DNA of 64,000 bases from Chryseobacterium herbae (lineage in GTDB: Bacteria; Bacteroidota; Bacteroidia; Flavobacteriales; Weeksellaceae). Every line of letters begins with the position of its first letter. Position 1 is the stretch's first letter. The notes under the pieces were generated by a model that saw only the letters and a program-made list of their open reading frames with translations, was not told where the DNA came from and made no database searches. Below, one piece after another: positions 1 to 8,365 of the stretch. Made by a program: the position numbers and the translations under genes. The stretch spans positions 310,001-374,000 of the forward strand of contig NZ_JAOAMU010000006.1 in NCBI RefSeq assembly GCF_025154075.1, read 5' to 3'.

Positions 1-491
1 TTTCTGATGACTTTAAAACCTCTTTTTTTAGCTTCGGTTTCCATGAGAAATCCGATGTCTGCTATTTTGACACCGCCTTTTATATTGCTGATGGCTTTCT
101 GTAAAATTTCTTTGGAAGCATTCACGAGTTTCTGATGCTGATGAATGTCTTTTCCGATCACAAAAGAACCGCCATTATCAGACCAGTATCCGTCGAGTTC
201 GGCTGAAACGTCTATGTTGATGAGATCTCCTTCCTTCAAAACTCTTTTATCAGTAGGAATACCGTGACAGAACTCATTGTCTACACTGATACAGGTCCAG
301 CCGGGAAATCCATACGTCAGATGCGGCGCAGATTTCGCCCCAAAGTCGGAGAGGATCTTTGCTCCATATTCATCAAGATCTTTCGTGGTCATGCCGGGTT
401 TAGCATACTGAATCATCTCTTTTAAAGTATGGGCAACGGCTTCACTCGCTTTTTGCATTCCTGCCAATTCCTGTTCATTGGTTATAGACAT
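1..491 (-). CDS. map: Methionine aminopeptidase type I, 5' part (gene runs off the window)
   Basis: Translation from ATG at 491 gives MSITNEQELAGMQKASEAVA and continues open to base 1, so about 163 N-terminal residues are present. It contains the type I MetAP stretches PHLTYGFPGWTCISVDNEF and CHGIPTDKR, followed by LINIDVSAELDGYWSDN, which carries the first metal-binding aspartates of the pita-bread fold. The family removes the initiator methionine from nascent proteins in the cytoplasm. The C-terminal metal ligands lie outside the window, so completeness cannot be judged. The family call is secure. Confidence 0.93.
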   Translation of the reverse strand, partial: MSITNEQELAGMQKASEAVAHTLKEMIQYAKPGMTTKDLDEYGAKILSDFGAKSAPHLTYGFPGWTCISVDNEFCHGIPTDKRVLKEGDLINIDVSAELDGYWSDNGGSFVIGKDIHQHQKLVNASKEILQKAISNIKGGVKIADIGFLMETEAKKRGFKVIR

Positions 492-575
492 AGTCTTTTA
501 TTTACGGTTAAATAATTATTTAGAAACGACAAAGTTAGCAAATAAAAAATATTTCAATCCGACAAAAAGGAACTG

Positions 576-2039
576 TTAAATTACTGTTCTTAATATTTCA
601 AGTGATTTCATGATCTCCGTTTCATTGAGTGAAGCAAAACCCAGCCTGAGACCATTCGGGACAAAAACTTCGTTATTGTAAAAAGATCCGTCCGCAATCT
701 TAAGTCCTTTTTTTTCTGCATCTAAAGAAAGTTTTGGGAGGCTTATTGATTGATCAAAAACTGACCAGACTGCCATTCCGCCTTCGGGAATTTTAAAATC
801 AATCACGTCACTGAAATTGCTTTGGAGGATTTCACAAAACAGGTCTCTGCGATTTTTATATATTTTCAGGGATTTTCTAAAATGTCTTTCCATTTCTCCA
901 TTGTCAAACAGAGAAGAGAAAGCTTCCTCCAGAAGTGAATCTCCCTGCTTATCTATCAGCTGACGTAACGAAGCTGATGCCCGCACAAATTCAGGCTGGG
1001 CAATCATGAATCCTATGCGTAAAGCAGGAGCAAAGGTCTTGGTAATGGATCCTATATAAATCACATTCCGGTTATGATCAATACTGGCAAGAGGAATATA
1101 GGGCTTAGCATTGTAATGGAAATCAAAGTCATAATCGTCTTCAATAATGGCAAAACGGTATTCCTTAGCGAGATTTAACAGCTTTAATCTGCGCTCCATA
1201 CTCATGGTTACCGTAGTAGGAAAATGATGGTGCGGGATGATATACACTGCTTTGATGGACTGTTTCTTTAACGTATCCTCCAAAAAATCAATATCCATTC
1301 CATGTTCATCTACCGGAATACGCAACAGATGAGCTCCAACATATCTGAATATTTCATCGGCAGAACGGTAATTGGAGACGCCTACCGCAATATTGTCGGA
1401 TTGGGTGAGTAAAAGCTGTGCAGCAAGATAGATCCCCATCTGACTTCCTTTTGTAATAAGCAGATTTTCCGGATTTACAGCCAGTCCGCGGGTATTGGAT
1501 AAATAACGGGACAGTGCTGAACGGAGGTTTTCTGAACCTTTTGGAAATCCATACTTAAGAAAATTTTTTCCGTAGAATTTTTTTGAAATGCTGCGGTATT
1601 CTCTCATCAGAAGATCAACCGGCGTTAAGCGGACATCCGGAAAACCGTCATCAATAGCAAGGACAGACTGCTGGTAGTTTTCATCGATTTGTATTTCTGT
1701 AAAGGGATTGGTCCATGAAAATGCTTCTTCAAGCATATTTATTTTTTGCTCAGAATCTGTTTTTTTCTTTTCGGAAAAAGTTGGAAGTTTAGACAAAACA
1801 AAGATGCCTTTTCTTTCTACAGACTCAGCCCAGCCCTGACTGATCAGTTCTTCATAGGCAAGCTTTATGGTATTGCGGTTAAGGCCCGTCAATTCTGACA
1901 GCAAACGGGTACTGGGAAGCACATCCGACGGCTGAAGCGTTCCATTCGTGATGAGAGTGATAAAACTGTTACAGAGCTGAACATACAGCGCAACACTCGA
2001 GTCTCTGTTCAATTGTATTAGTGATTTGTAAGGCAGCAT
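576..2039 (-). CDS. MocR/PdxR-type transcriptional regulator (GntR HTH plus aminotransferase fold)
   Basis: The 487-aa protein has an N-terminal GntR-like winged helix (about residues 15-80, with DVLPSTRLLSELTGLNRNTI and the wing region SQGWAESVERKGIFVL). This is joined to a class I aminotransferase-like domain (about 125-487) with the PLP-lysine motif GSITKTFAPALRIGF. Length and domain order are typical of MocR regulators, which bind PLP or an amino compound and control nearby metabolic genes. The AhpD-like and DoxX genes upstream on the same strand are possible targets. The effector cannot be told from sequence. Confidence 0.88.
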   Translation of the reverse strand: MLPYKSLIQLNRDSSVALYVQLCNSFITLITNGTLQPSDVLPSTRLLSELTGLNRNTIKLAYEELISQGWAESVERKGIFVLSKLPTFSEKKKTDSEQKINMLEEAFSWTNPFTEIQIDENYQQSVLAIDDGFPDVRLTPVDLLMREYRSISKKFYGKNFLKYGFPKGSENLRSALSRYLSNTRGLAVNPENLLITKGSQMGIYLAAQLLLTQSDNIAVGVSNYRSADEIFRYVGAHLLRIPVDEHGMDIDFLEDTLKKQSIKAVYIIPHHHFPTTVTMSMERRLKLLNLAKEYRFAIIEDDYDFDFHYNAKPYIPLASIDHNRNVIYIGSITKTFAPALRIGFMIAQPEFVRASASLRQLIDKQGDSLLEEAFSSLFDNGEMERHFRKSLKIYKNRRDLFCEILQSNFSDVIDFKIPEGGMAVWSVFDQSISLPKLSLDAEKKGLKIADGSFYNNEVFVPNGLRLGFASLNETEIMKSLEILRTVI

Positions 2040-2100
2040 TCCGGATTGTGTATTTTAATGTACATGCGTTTCATTAAATCTATAACAAAATTAAATAACA

Positions 2101-2280
2101 ATCAAGAGGGGGTCCTGAAAAAACAGGAAGGAAGCCTGAGGCTGGAGGAGGGAAGTTCTTAAAGATCAAAAACAGGACTGTAATGTAGTTTTATTATTAC
2201 TTCATTAAATTTTATAATAACTATTAAAAATGATGTCCAATAGTAACTTCCAGCCTCCCTCTTCCAGCTTCCAGCTCTGA
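2101..2280. repeat. Intergenic GA/CT-rich imperfect inverted repeat
   Basis: This gene-free stretch holds a purine-rich tract at about 2124-2157 (GGAAGCCTGAGGCTGGAGG) and an approximate reverse complement at about 2245-2278 (CTTCCAGCCTCCCTCTTCC). The arms could form a long imperfect stem between the end of the AhpD-like gene and the start of the MocR gene. It looks like a dispersed intergenic repeat rather than a gene. No ORF of note was seen. Confidence 0.4.
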
Positions 2281-2288
2281 TAACCTTG

Positions 2289-2732
2289 TTATTGATCCTG
2301 TGCGGGAACCAACATCGTCGTAATCCCGATTCTGTTCCATGCGTTGATCGTGATGATAGCCATAATAACCTGGGCTAAATAGGTTTCTCCCAACAGCCTT
2401 TCTGCAGCGGCATAGGTTTCATCCTTGACATGATTGCTGATCAGCGTTACTTCTTCTGTGAGGGCTAAAACAGCGCGTTCTTCTTCTGTGAAAAAAGGAG
2501 TGTCTCTCCATGCATTCAGTGCGTAGATCCGCTGTTCTGTTTCACCGGCTTTTCGGGCTTCCTTCGTGTGCATATCAATACAGAATGCACAGCCATTGAT
2601 TTGTGATGCTCTGATCTTGATCAGGTCTTTGTGTATTCTGGTAAGCGGTGTGCTTTCTATGAATCTTTCAAGGCTGAGGATCGCTTTATAACCATTGGGT
2701 TCTGCCTGATCCATTTTAATTCTTGTTGTCAT
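2289..2732 (-). CDS. Carboxymuconolactone decarboxylase family protein (AhpD-like)
   Basis: The 147-aa protein carries the AhpD-type redox motif C48-x-x-C51 with H55 in the stretch NGCAFCIDMHTKEARKAGE. This is the peroxidase/alkylhydroperoxidase core of the CMD family. Members reduce peroxides or act as thiol-disulfide partners in the cytoplasm. It lies 28 bp downstream of the DoxX gene on the same strand, a common pairing with MocR-type regulators in soil bacteria. The natural substrate is not inferable. Confidence 0.9.
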   Translation of the reverse strand: MTTRIKMDQAEPNGYKAILSLERFIESTPLTRIHKDLIKIRASQINGCAFCIDMHTKEARKAGETEQRIYALNAWRDTPFFTEEERAVLALTEEVTLISNHVKDETYAAAERLLGETYLAQVIMAIITINAWNRIGITTMLVPAQDQ

Positions 2733-2760
2733 TGTATGATGTGTTTGTTTTGAGAAATAA

Positions 2761-3207
2761 TTACTTTGTCTTATTATTTAAAAAATTGTCGATGCTCCAT
2801 TTATAAGAAGGAATAAAGGAGAGCAGGAAACCTGCAGCTGAAGCTGTAAATACACCGTAATTGATTGGTTTTTGAATTCCTACCGAAAGGGTCATAAATA
2901 CAATAAAGGTAAGGGTGATCAGTGAGGCGCCGATTGCAGCATATTTGGTTTTAAACCCTATGATAAGGCAAATACCTACCAATAATTCAGCGACTGTCGC
3001 GATACTTCCCATGACATTGACCATGGGTCTTTCAAATATTGGCATTAAGGTCGTGGTATAATCTATAAAGTTATTCCAGTTTCCCCATTCAATATTTCCG
3101 GTTCCGGGAGCTCCCAGTATTCCCAGGCGGTCTGCAACAGGTGTTAAGAACGTAATCCCTAATGCATATCTTAAAAGTAACTGCGGGATCTTCAATGAAT
3201 CTTCCAT
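2761..3207 (-). CDS. DoxX family inner-membrane protein
   Basis: The protein has four predicted membrane segments (around LLLRYALGITFLTPVADRLG, a segment near VMGSIATVAELLVGICLIIG, then AAIGASLITLTFIVFMTL and a C-terminal hydrophobic stretch). This matches DoxX/SURF4-like proteins. I chose ATG at 3207 (148 aa); the frame could also begin at GTG 3261 (166 aa), but the extra residues are not membrane-like. It forms a transcription unit with the AhpD-like gene. DoxX proteins are linked to membrane redox homeostasis, but the exact role is unknown. Confidence 0.85.
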   Translation of the reverse strand: MEDSLKIPQLLLRYALGITFLTPVADRLGILGAPGTGNIEWGNWNNFIDYTTTLMPIFERPMVNVMGSIATVAELLVGICLIIGFKTKYAAIGASLITLTFIVFMTLSVGIQKPINYGVFTASAAGFLLSFIPSYKWSIDNFLNNKTK

Positions 3208-3303
3208 AAATCTTGTTTTTCTGAGCACAAAATTAGGAAGACTCTGAGCCACTTTAGTCACCCAGTTTTATAAAACAAGATGGCCCAGATAAAAGGGATT
3301 TTA

Positions 3304-3531
3304 TTAAGGACGTTTATGGAGAAGGGTTGCAAAAAGCCCCACTGCCGCCAGAAGAAAACCTATTGAAATAATCAGAAAAATGAATAATAGAAGGAACCTG
3401 TTCGGAATTTTCAGGGAAGTTTTTCTTTTAAACATCTGGGGGTTTGTAAATCCTGTCAAACTCACAAAAAAGAATATTACACTTAATAATAAAGAAACCA
3501 TCATAAAAAGTCTGGTAAAATCTAAGCTCAT
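3304..3531 (-). CDS. Small two-TM membrane protein, unknown function
   Basis: The 75-aa ORF has two hydrophobic helices (FMMVSLLLSVIFFFVSLTGF and FLLLFIFLIISIGFLLAAVG) separated by a basic loop containing MFKRKTSLKIPN. This is a plausible small inner-membrane protein. It is upstream of the DoxX gene on the same strand with a 96-bp gap. No family was recognised. An overlapping plus-strand ORF of similar size looks like a shadow. Confidence 0.5.
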   Translation of the reverse strand: MSLDFTRLFMMVSLLLSVIFFFVSLTGFTNPQMFKRKTSLKIPNRFLLLFIFLIISIGFLLAAVGLFATLLHKRP

Positions 3532-3799
3532 TGGAAATATTTTTTACTTTTCAATTATTTTAGTATTGATTAACAGAGCTTCTCAATAAACCCATCACAC
3601 TCTCTAAGCTGTATATAGCAAACGAATCTACATAAATTTATCATACGTTTTACTCTATATTTTCAACACTTCTGCATTTTAATCGTTCTCATGTTAATAA
3701 ATAAAAGTCTTGACATTTATCAAGTAGCTATTCGTTCTTATTTAATAGTTTTGCAGAAACAAAAGGAAAAAAGATTCTGCACTCAAAAGAATTTCATAC

Positions 3800-4594
3800 A
3801 TGATGAAAAACAAATTATTTCGATTATTATTGATGGTATCAGGTTGCATCTTGTCAGCACAGGAAGCAGACAATTCTTTTCATGGCTATTACAAATCCGA
3901 TAATGCTGAAACCCTTTATGATGGCTTTAGCTTCGAAGGAAATGGAAAAGTTTTAATAGCGGACATGAATTATGGTGACTATTTTACCAGAAATGACAGC
4001 CTGATTGTTTACCCGGATAAAAGTATTTTTATTTTCAAAATTAAAAATGATAAACTCATCGGTCTTTCAAATTGGGTAGAAAAAGGAAGCTGGACTCATC
4101 AAAAAGATGCACCGGAGATAGGAAAATTCTACGATTCGATTAAGGCTAAAAAAAAGGCTGAACTTTTAGCCGAATATTATGATCAGACAAAAACATCATC
4201 CAAATCCGGCCTTAACTTAGATGCTTTGGTTTCCGGTAAAATCAATGATATTAATGAAAACCTTTGTGGAAAAGGTTTAGCTAAGGCCTGTATGAATCTT
4301 TTTGGATTGAAGATGATGGAATATACGCCGGATCTTCTGACTGATCCCGGAAAAATTGCTTCGAAGAAACTGAAACCCCATCCTGAATTAATTTTGCTGT
4401 CCCAAAGAATTATAGAACTTGGAGAACCTGAGGGATATACGGTATTAGGCAGTTATTATTATACATTAGGTCTGAAAGAAAAAGCCTTTAAAACCTGGGA
4501 TGAGGGAGAAAAAAATGGAAGTTTAAAATCTCCCCAAGCCAAAGCTTTAATTGAAATTCAGGAAGAACTGGACCGGGAAGATGAGAAAAAATAA
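3800..4594 (+). CDS. Exported hypothetical protein
   Basis: The 264-aa protein begins with a short signal peptide (KLFRLLLMVSGCILSAQEA) ending at a likely signal peptidase site (ILSA-QEA); the second of two adjacent ATGs (3803) is equally possible. The middle holds AELLAEYYDQTKTSS, and residues after about 190 resemble a helical tetratricopeptide/SEL1-like repeat (VLGSYYYTLGLKEKAFKTW). No family is recognised. It is 35 bp upstream of a lipoprotein gene, so the two may form one unit for a periplasmic or envelope function. Confidence 0.7.
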   Translation: MMKNKLFRLLLMVSGCILSAQEADNSFHGYYKSDNAETLYDGFSFEGNGKVLIADMNYGDYFTRNDSLIVYPDKSIFIFKIKNDKLIGLSNWVEKGSWTHQKDAPEIGKFYDSIKAKKKAELLAEYYDQTKTSSKSGLNLDALVSGKINDINENLCGKGLAKACMNLFGLKMMEYTPDLLTDPGKIASKKLKPHPELILLSQRIIELGEPEGYTVLGSYYYTLGLKEKAFKTWDEGEKNGSLKSPQAKALIEIQEELDREDEKK

Positions 4595-4629
4595 TTGAAG
4601 AATTGATACAAATACTAAACTTTTAACTG

Positions 4630-5244
4630 ATGTATTTAAATAAAATATATTTTCCATTACTGCTTGCTACAATAGGCATAAGCTGCAGCCCTAATGAAAA
4701 GACAACTCTAAAAAATAAGAAGATCAACGATACCGTTCATACCCATCATATCGCCGAAAAAAAAGAGAAGGAGACTCCTGTAATAGATAAGAAGGAGTCT
4801 ATTATTGATGCTGATGCCGTATTGGTCGCTTTTAATAAAGCCATTAGAACAGATGTCTTCAGCAAAGAATTGGATTTCAATTATAAAAATAAGCTGGACG
4901 GATCTATTTTTGATCTGGAGCGGCCTATTCTTATCGGAGATTTAAATGATGATCATTTAGATGATGCCATGATGCCTTTTTCTATAGAGGGGCGTGAAGG
5001 CGGAAATAACTGGGATGCTTATTATGCAGTTTTCATCAACAATGGGGGAGTTCTCGAGTATCAATATTCCTTTTCAAGAGGCGGTGATCTTTCTGAAACC
5101 CTGATTAATTTTACAAGTATAAAAGATGGATTCATAAAAGGGATGGAAGTACCCGGAAACAATTCGTCCAAAGAAGAAAGTACCCCTGTAGATTATATGT
5201 ACAGGAATACTGACCTTTCGGAAGTGGCTACCGCTTCAGAGTAA
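4630..5244 (+). CDS. Lipoprotein of unknown function
   Basis: The 204-aa protein has a type II signal peptide (YFPLLLATIGISCS, lipobox IGIS-C) followed by a lysine-rich linker. A compact domain from about residue 60 follows, with LIGDLNDDHLDDAMMPF, an acidic DxNxDxxDD-like pattern seen in FG-GAP/integrin-like calcium loops. It is probably anchored in the outer membrane or periplasm. It follows the exported protein gene at 35 bp. Function is unknown. Confidence 0.7.
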   Translation: MYLNKIYFPLLLATIGISCSPNEKTTLKNKKINDTVHTHHIAEKKEKETPVIDKKESIIDADAVLVAFNKAIRTDVFSKELDFNYKNKLDGSIFDLERPILIGDLNDDHLDDAMMPFSIEGREGGNNWDAYYAVFINNGGVLEYQYSFSRGGDLSETLINFTSIKDGFIKGMEVPGNNSSKEESTPVDYMYRNTDLSEVATASE

Positions 5245-5292
5245 AAACCAAACGGTGTTGATTGACCTATGAAGCGTTTCTAATGAAGAATT

Positions 5293-6255
5293 TTAGTTTA
5301 AATGGTTGAAATTTTTGCTGATATCTTTTATATCATTTATTTTTATTAATGTTTTAAAAGGTTCGTCGTATTGAATTTTAATCGAATCAATAATTTGATT
5401 ATCCACATTGTCATCAAATTTCCGTGCAAAAAGATGGTTTCCGGTTTGCAGAAAATCCAGATCCGTTTCCGTGAATGTTTTTGGACGTAATTTAATATCA
5501 CCATCAGGAATCCAGATGATGGCTCTTTTGTCGTCATCTACCAGAATACCGTCGAAAGAAGTATTCATTAAAACCGTCTGGAAGAAAGACTCATCCGCAA
5601 TTAAGGTATTCAGATAATAATCTTCAAACTTTTTCACTTCGGTACTGTTGCAGATAAATTCACAGCAATTTCTGGTAAGGATCATCCACTGTCCGCCTAT
5701 ATAAGGAATGACATCTTTCATAAAACCTCTTGCATGCGTTTTCTCGGAAATCTTATCTTCAGATTCTTCAAAGTAGTTTTCGATCCTGTTCATGGTTTCA
5801 GGTCTGCTTTTTTCCTGATCAGCAATTTTTATGTAGCTCTTCCCATTGTTCTTTGAAAGAAAGTCTTTAATGATTTCCTGTGATTTTAAAGGATAATCCT
5901 GACCACTTAAATTGATGAAGTAGTCCCATTTCATCTTCATCTCCAGAAGATATTTCATTCCATCCAGTTCAGCCTGCACCATGCTGTAACCTCCCCAAAC
6001 GACATTTTTACTCTTAAGAATATGCACATTCGGATATTTCTGCAAAAAGACACCTACCTCTTCACCAATTTCCTGATGGGCTTTTTTATCGATATGAATA
6101 AGATAAAAATTGGAAGGATCGTAGATGGCTTCGAAAAGTCTTTTGAATTGATCGGGTAAACGATGTACCAGGATCAGGTACGCAATATTGACAGATTTCA
6201 CCGGAATATTACCGATACTATGGCCATTGCTATCGTTTGGGTAAACATTATTCAT
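5293..6255 (-). CDS. GT14-like beta-1,6-N-acetylglucosaminyltransferase (core-2/I-branching family)
   Basis: The 320-aa protein shows the family blocks IAYLILVHRLPDQFKRLFEA near the N-terminus, FYLIHIDKKA, and WDYFINLSGQDYPLKS. The later GGQWMILTRNCCEFIC and ADESFFQTVLMNT blocks are those of Branch/core-2-I-branching glycosyltransferases (GT14). Bacterial members use a nucleotide sugar to decorate surface glycans, but the acceptor here is unknown. It is monocistronic; the start at ATG 6255 is preceded by an AT-rich intergenic region that leads to the right end of the prophage. Confidence 0.85.
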   Translation of the reverse strand: MNNVYPNDSNGHSIGNIPVKSVNIAYLILVHRLPDQFKRLFEAIYDPSNFYLIHIDKKAHQEIGEEVGVFLQKYPNVHILKSKNVVWGGYSMVQAELDGMKYLLEMKMKWDYFINLSGQDYPLKSQEIIKDFLSKNNGKSYIKIADQEKSRPETMNRIENYFEESEDKISEKTHARGFMKDVIPYIGGQWMILTRNCCEFICNSTEVKKFEDYYLNTLIADESFFQTVLMNTSFDGILVDDDKRAIIWIPDGDIKLRPKTFTETDLDFLQTGNHLFARKFDDNVDNQIIDSIKIQYDEPFKTLIKINDIKDISKNFNHLN

Positions 6256-6539
6256 TTTATATTATTTAAAAATTATGAATGTTTACAACTTATTTTATAA
6301 AGTATTAATAGACATTTCCGTAAATATACAAAAAATAAATAACATTTTTTGATAAAAATACAATTTAGAAAGAGCAAATAGGGCATGGATGAATTTTTCC
6401 AGCAATTGATTTTTAAAGAAGCAGAATGCATAATTGGTGATCTAATTTCATTTTATTTTTTAAAAGAAATAAGCAATAATTCAAGGAATCAGTAAGAAAT
6501 TAAAATTCCGGGGGAAAATTTATTTTCATAAAAAGACCA

Positions 6540-6640
6540 TGTATAATCGCGAAAATCAAATGCCCAAAGATTTAAAACCAAATGCCCAAAAAAAGTAAAA
6601 CTTATTTAATTTAAACAGTGTTTAAAAGCTCTTTAAACAG
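6540..6640. promoter_or_regulatory. Prophage right end with transposase-binding-like repeats
   Basis: From TGTAT at 6540, the motif AAAAYCAAATGCCCAAA occurs at 6552-6568 and 6574-6590, exactly 22 bp apart. This copies the spacing of MuA sites R1 and R2 at the Mu right end. A third motif, GTGTTTAAAAGCTCTTTAAAC, at 6618-6638 resembles the inner repeats of the left end. The acyltransferase stop codon is directly inside. The assignment as transposase sites is by analogy. The 284 bp between here and the glycosyltransferase start are AT-rich host sequence without a recognised feature. Confidence 0.6.
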
Positions 6641-7681
6641 TTAATCTTTGATACTCTTAATAATTCTATTACCTAAACTAATAAAAGGTTTTTCTACATA
6701 CGTATTCAGAAGCTTTGAGATCACGTAAGATGACGTAACAATAATCACGTAAGCCATTATAAAATTGACATAACCTTCCATCTTGGGAAGTATGAAAAAT
6801 GGCAATACAAAATGAATTATGTAGATTGAATAAGAATTTATTCCAATTTTCTGGAAAACTATATTATTTACAATATTAAAACTTTCTGCAATAACAAAAA
6901 GGCTGCAAAATGAAATTGCTGAAATAATTGGTAAGATTCGAAATGCATACCTGTAGCCTTTAATTTTAAAAAGATCTTGATTTCCGGAAACAAAAAGCGC
7001 AATAGCAGTAAAAATAACAAAAATGATAATAGCGTTCCTTTCATTTGTTAAGTACTTTTTATGCAAAAAGAAAAAGATCCCAATCACAAAGACAGAGATT
7101 TGATTCAGTATATTGAAATAAAAAAATTCATAATTAAAACTTGGTTTCCTTTGGAAATAAAAGATCACTAATTCAGCAACAAAAATTATTATCGCCCCTT
7201 TAATAAATGAATTTCCGGACTTTAAAAACCGGAATAAGAAAGGAAAAATTAAATAAAACAGCATTTCTGTTCCAATCGACCACCCACCGGGCACAATGCT
7301 GTTATTAGCTGATGGAATAAGCCCATGAATGAAAAACAAATTTGATAGTACATTCTTAAATGTATATGCACCATAGGTTCCAGAGTAATAATTCAGGATA
7401 AAATATAGAATAATCCCCAAATAGTATATAGGAAATATCCTGAAAAACCGACGGATATAGAACTTTATTAAATGTTGTCCCTCCTTTTTGCGACTATCTT
7501 CTGAGAGACACAATGTATATGCCGATGCTATAAAAAACAATTGCACACCCATTTTTCCATAGTCAAATATTACTTCTTCTACTCTTGTATTAAATGTAAA
7601 TAATTGTGAAGTATGAACCAGTACAACCATTAAAATAGCTATACCACGTAAACTATTGATGTGGGAAAAATGCATGTACAA
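6641..7681 (-). CDS. Acyltransferase family 3 membrane protein (likely surface-sugar O-acyltransferase)
   Basis: The 346-aa protein has the family signature near its N-terminus (HINSLRGIAILMVVLVHTSQ, with the conserved His of the RxxA...H motif). About ten hydrophobic segments follow, plus WSIGTEMLFYLIFPFL, all typical of acyltransferase 3 (OafA/NolX-like). Such enzymes O-acetylate LPS or other glycans in the inner membrane. It is the last gene of the prophage late operon, 23 bp after a small membrane protein gene and inside the right end, so it is probably a lysogenic-conversion gene. An ATG two codons downstream (7675) is an alternative start. Confidence 0.85.
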   Translation of the reverse strand: MYMHFSHINSLRGIAILMVVLVHTSQLFTFNTRVEEVIFDYGKMGVQLFFIASAYTLCLSEDSRKKEGQHLIKFYIRRFFRIFPIYYLGIILYFILNYYSGTYGAYTFKNVLSNLFFIHGLIPSANNSIVPGGWSIGTEMLFYLIFPFLFRFLKSGNSFIKGAIIIFVAELVIFYFQRKPSFNYEFFYFNILNQISVFVIGIFFFLHKKYLTNERNAIIIFVIFTAIALFVSGNQDLFKIKGYRYAFRILPIISAISFCSLFVIAESFNIVNNIVFQKIGINSYSIYIIHFVLPFFILPKMEGYVNFIMAYVIIVTSSYVISKLLNTYVEKPFISLGNRIIKSIKD

Positions 7682-7704
7682 ATGTAATAAAATCGGCTTT
7701 GAAA

Positions 7705-8097
7705 TTATTTTTTTATGTATCCAAATTTTTCGATGATGCCAGATATCATTTCTTTGAACGCATTAATTACAAACTTTTTGCCTTCTTTACTCAGAAACAT
7801 CCAATCTGTAAGATCTTTTGAAAGTACAATTGCTACAGCAAACGGTAGAAAGAAAATTTTCATTGGCCACTGTTTGTAAATTGCAAGCTCATAAAGGCCG
7901 ATTGTGCAGATCATCACCAGAACAGCCATACCAATCCAATCTTTAACCTCCGGGCTCTTTACATCAGGCGTTTTATGCCAGAGATACATTCGGTAAATAT
8001 ACCCTGCAAGTGCTAAAACAATAATAATCCAATCATGTGCGCTATATGGCCAGTCAAAGAGGCCATCAATTTCTACGATTATTTTGTTTTGCTGCAT
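7705..8097 (-). CDS. Phage small membrane protein, holin candidate
   Basis: The 130-aa protein has three hydrophobic segments (HDWIIIVLALAGYIYRMYLW, WIGMAVLVMICTIGLYELAI and MKIFFLPFAVAIVLSK) and a basic C-terminal tail. Size and topology fit phage holins or Bacteroidota phage membrane proteins placed after the tail fibre. Its start overlaps the end of the upstream small membrane gene by 32 bp. No holin family could be proved by eye; the lysis enzymes are about 12 kb away in the same block. Confidence 0.6.
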   Translation of the reverse strand: MQQNKIIVEIDGLFDWPYSAHDWIIIVLALAGYIYRMYLWHKTPDVKSPEVKDWIGMAVLVMICTIGLYELAIYKQWPMKIFFLPFAVAIVLSKDLTDWMFLSKEGKKFVINAFKEMISGIIEKFGYIKK

Positions 8098-8347
8098 ATC
8101 GTTGGTTTTTTCGTTTTTGTCTTAATAGGTTTAAATGAAAGCAACGCAGTTTTCTACGGATGAAAGTGTATATTTGATGTATTCCTTTCAATGTAAGAAT
8201 AAAGCATAAAATTATGATTAAAAACCAACCGGGTGAGCCTTCACGAATGTGAATATTAAGCCCCTCCGAATAAGTGATAATTATTCCTATATATGATAAT
8301 ATTAGAAGGATAATGCCTTTAAATAAGGAAATTATATTAGTAGTCAT
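8066..8347 (-). CDS. Phage small membrane protein with basic tail
   Basis: The 93-aa protein has two hydrophobic helices (IISLFKGIILLILSYIGIII and WFLIIILCFILTLKGIHQIY) and an extremely basic C-terminus (RRKLRCFHLNLLRQKRKNQR). It lies 18 bp after the tail fibre gene and overlaps the next membrane protein gene. It may be a holin, an antiholin or a superinfection-exclusion protein. No family is recognised. Confidence 0.5.
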   Translation of the reverse strand: MTTNIISLFKGIILLILSYIGIIITYSEGLNIHIREGSPGWFLIIILCFILTLKGIHQIYTFIRRKLRCFHLNLLRQKRKNQRYAAKQNNRRN

Positions 8348-8365
8348 TTTATAATCAATTATATA

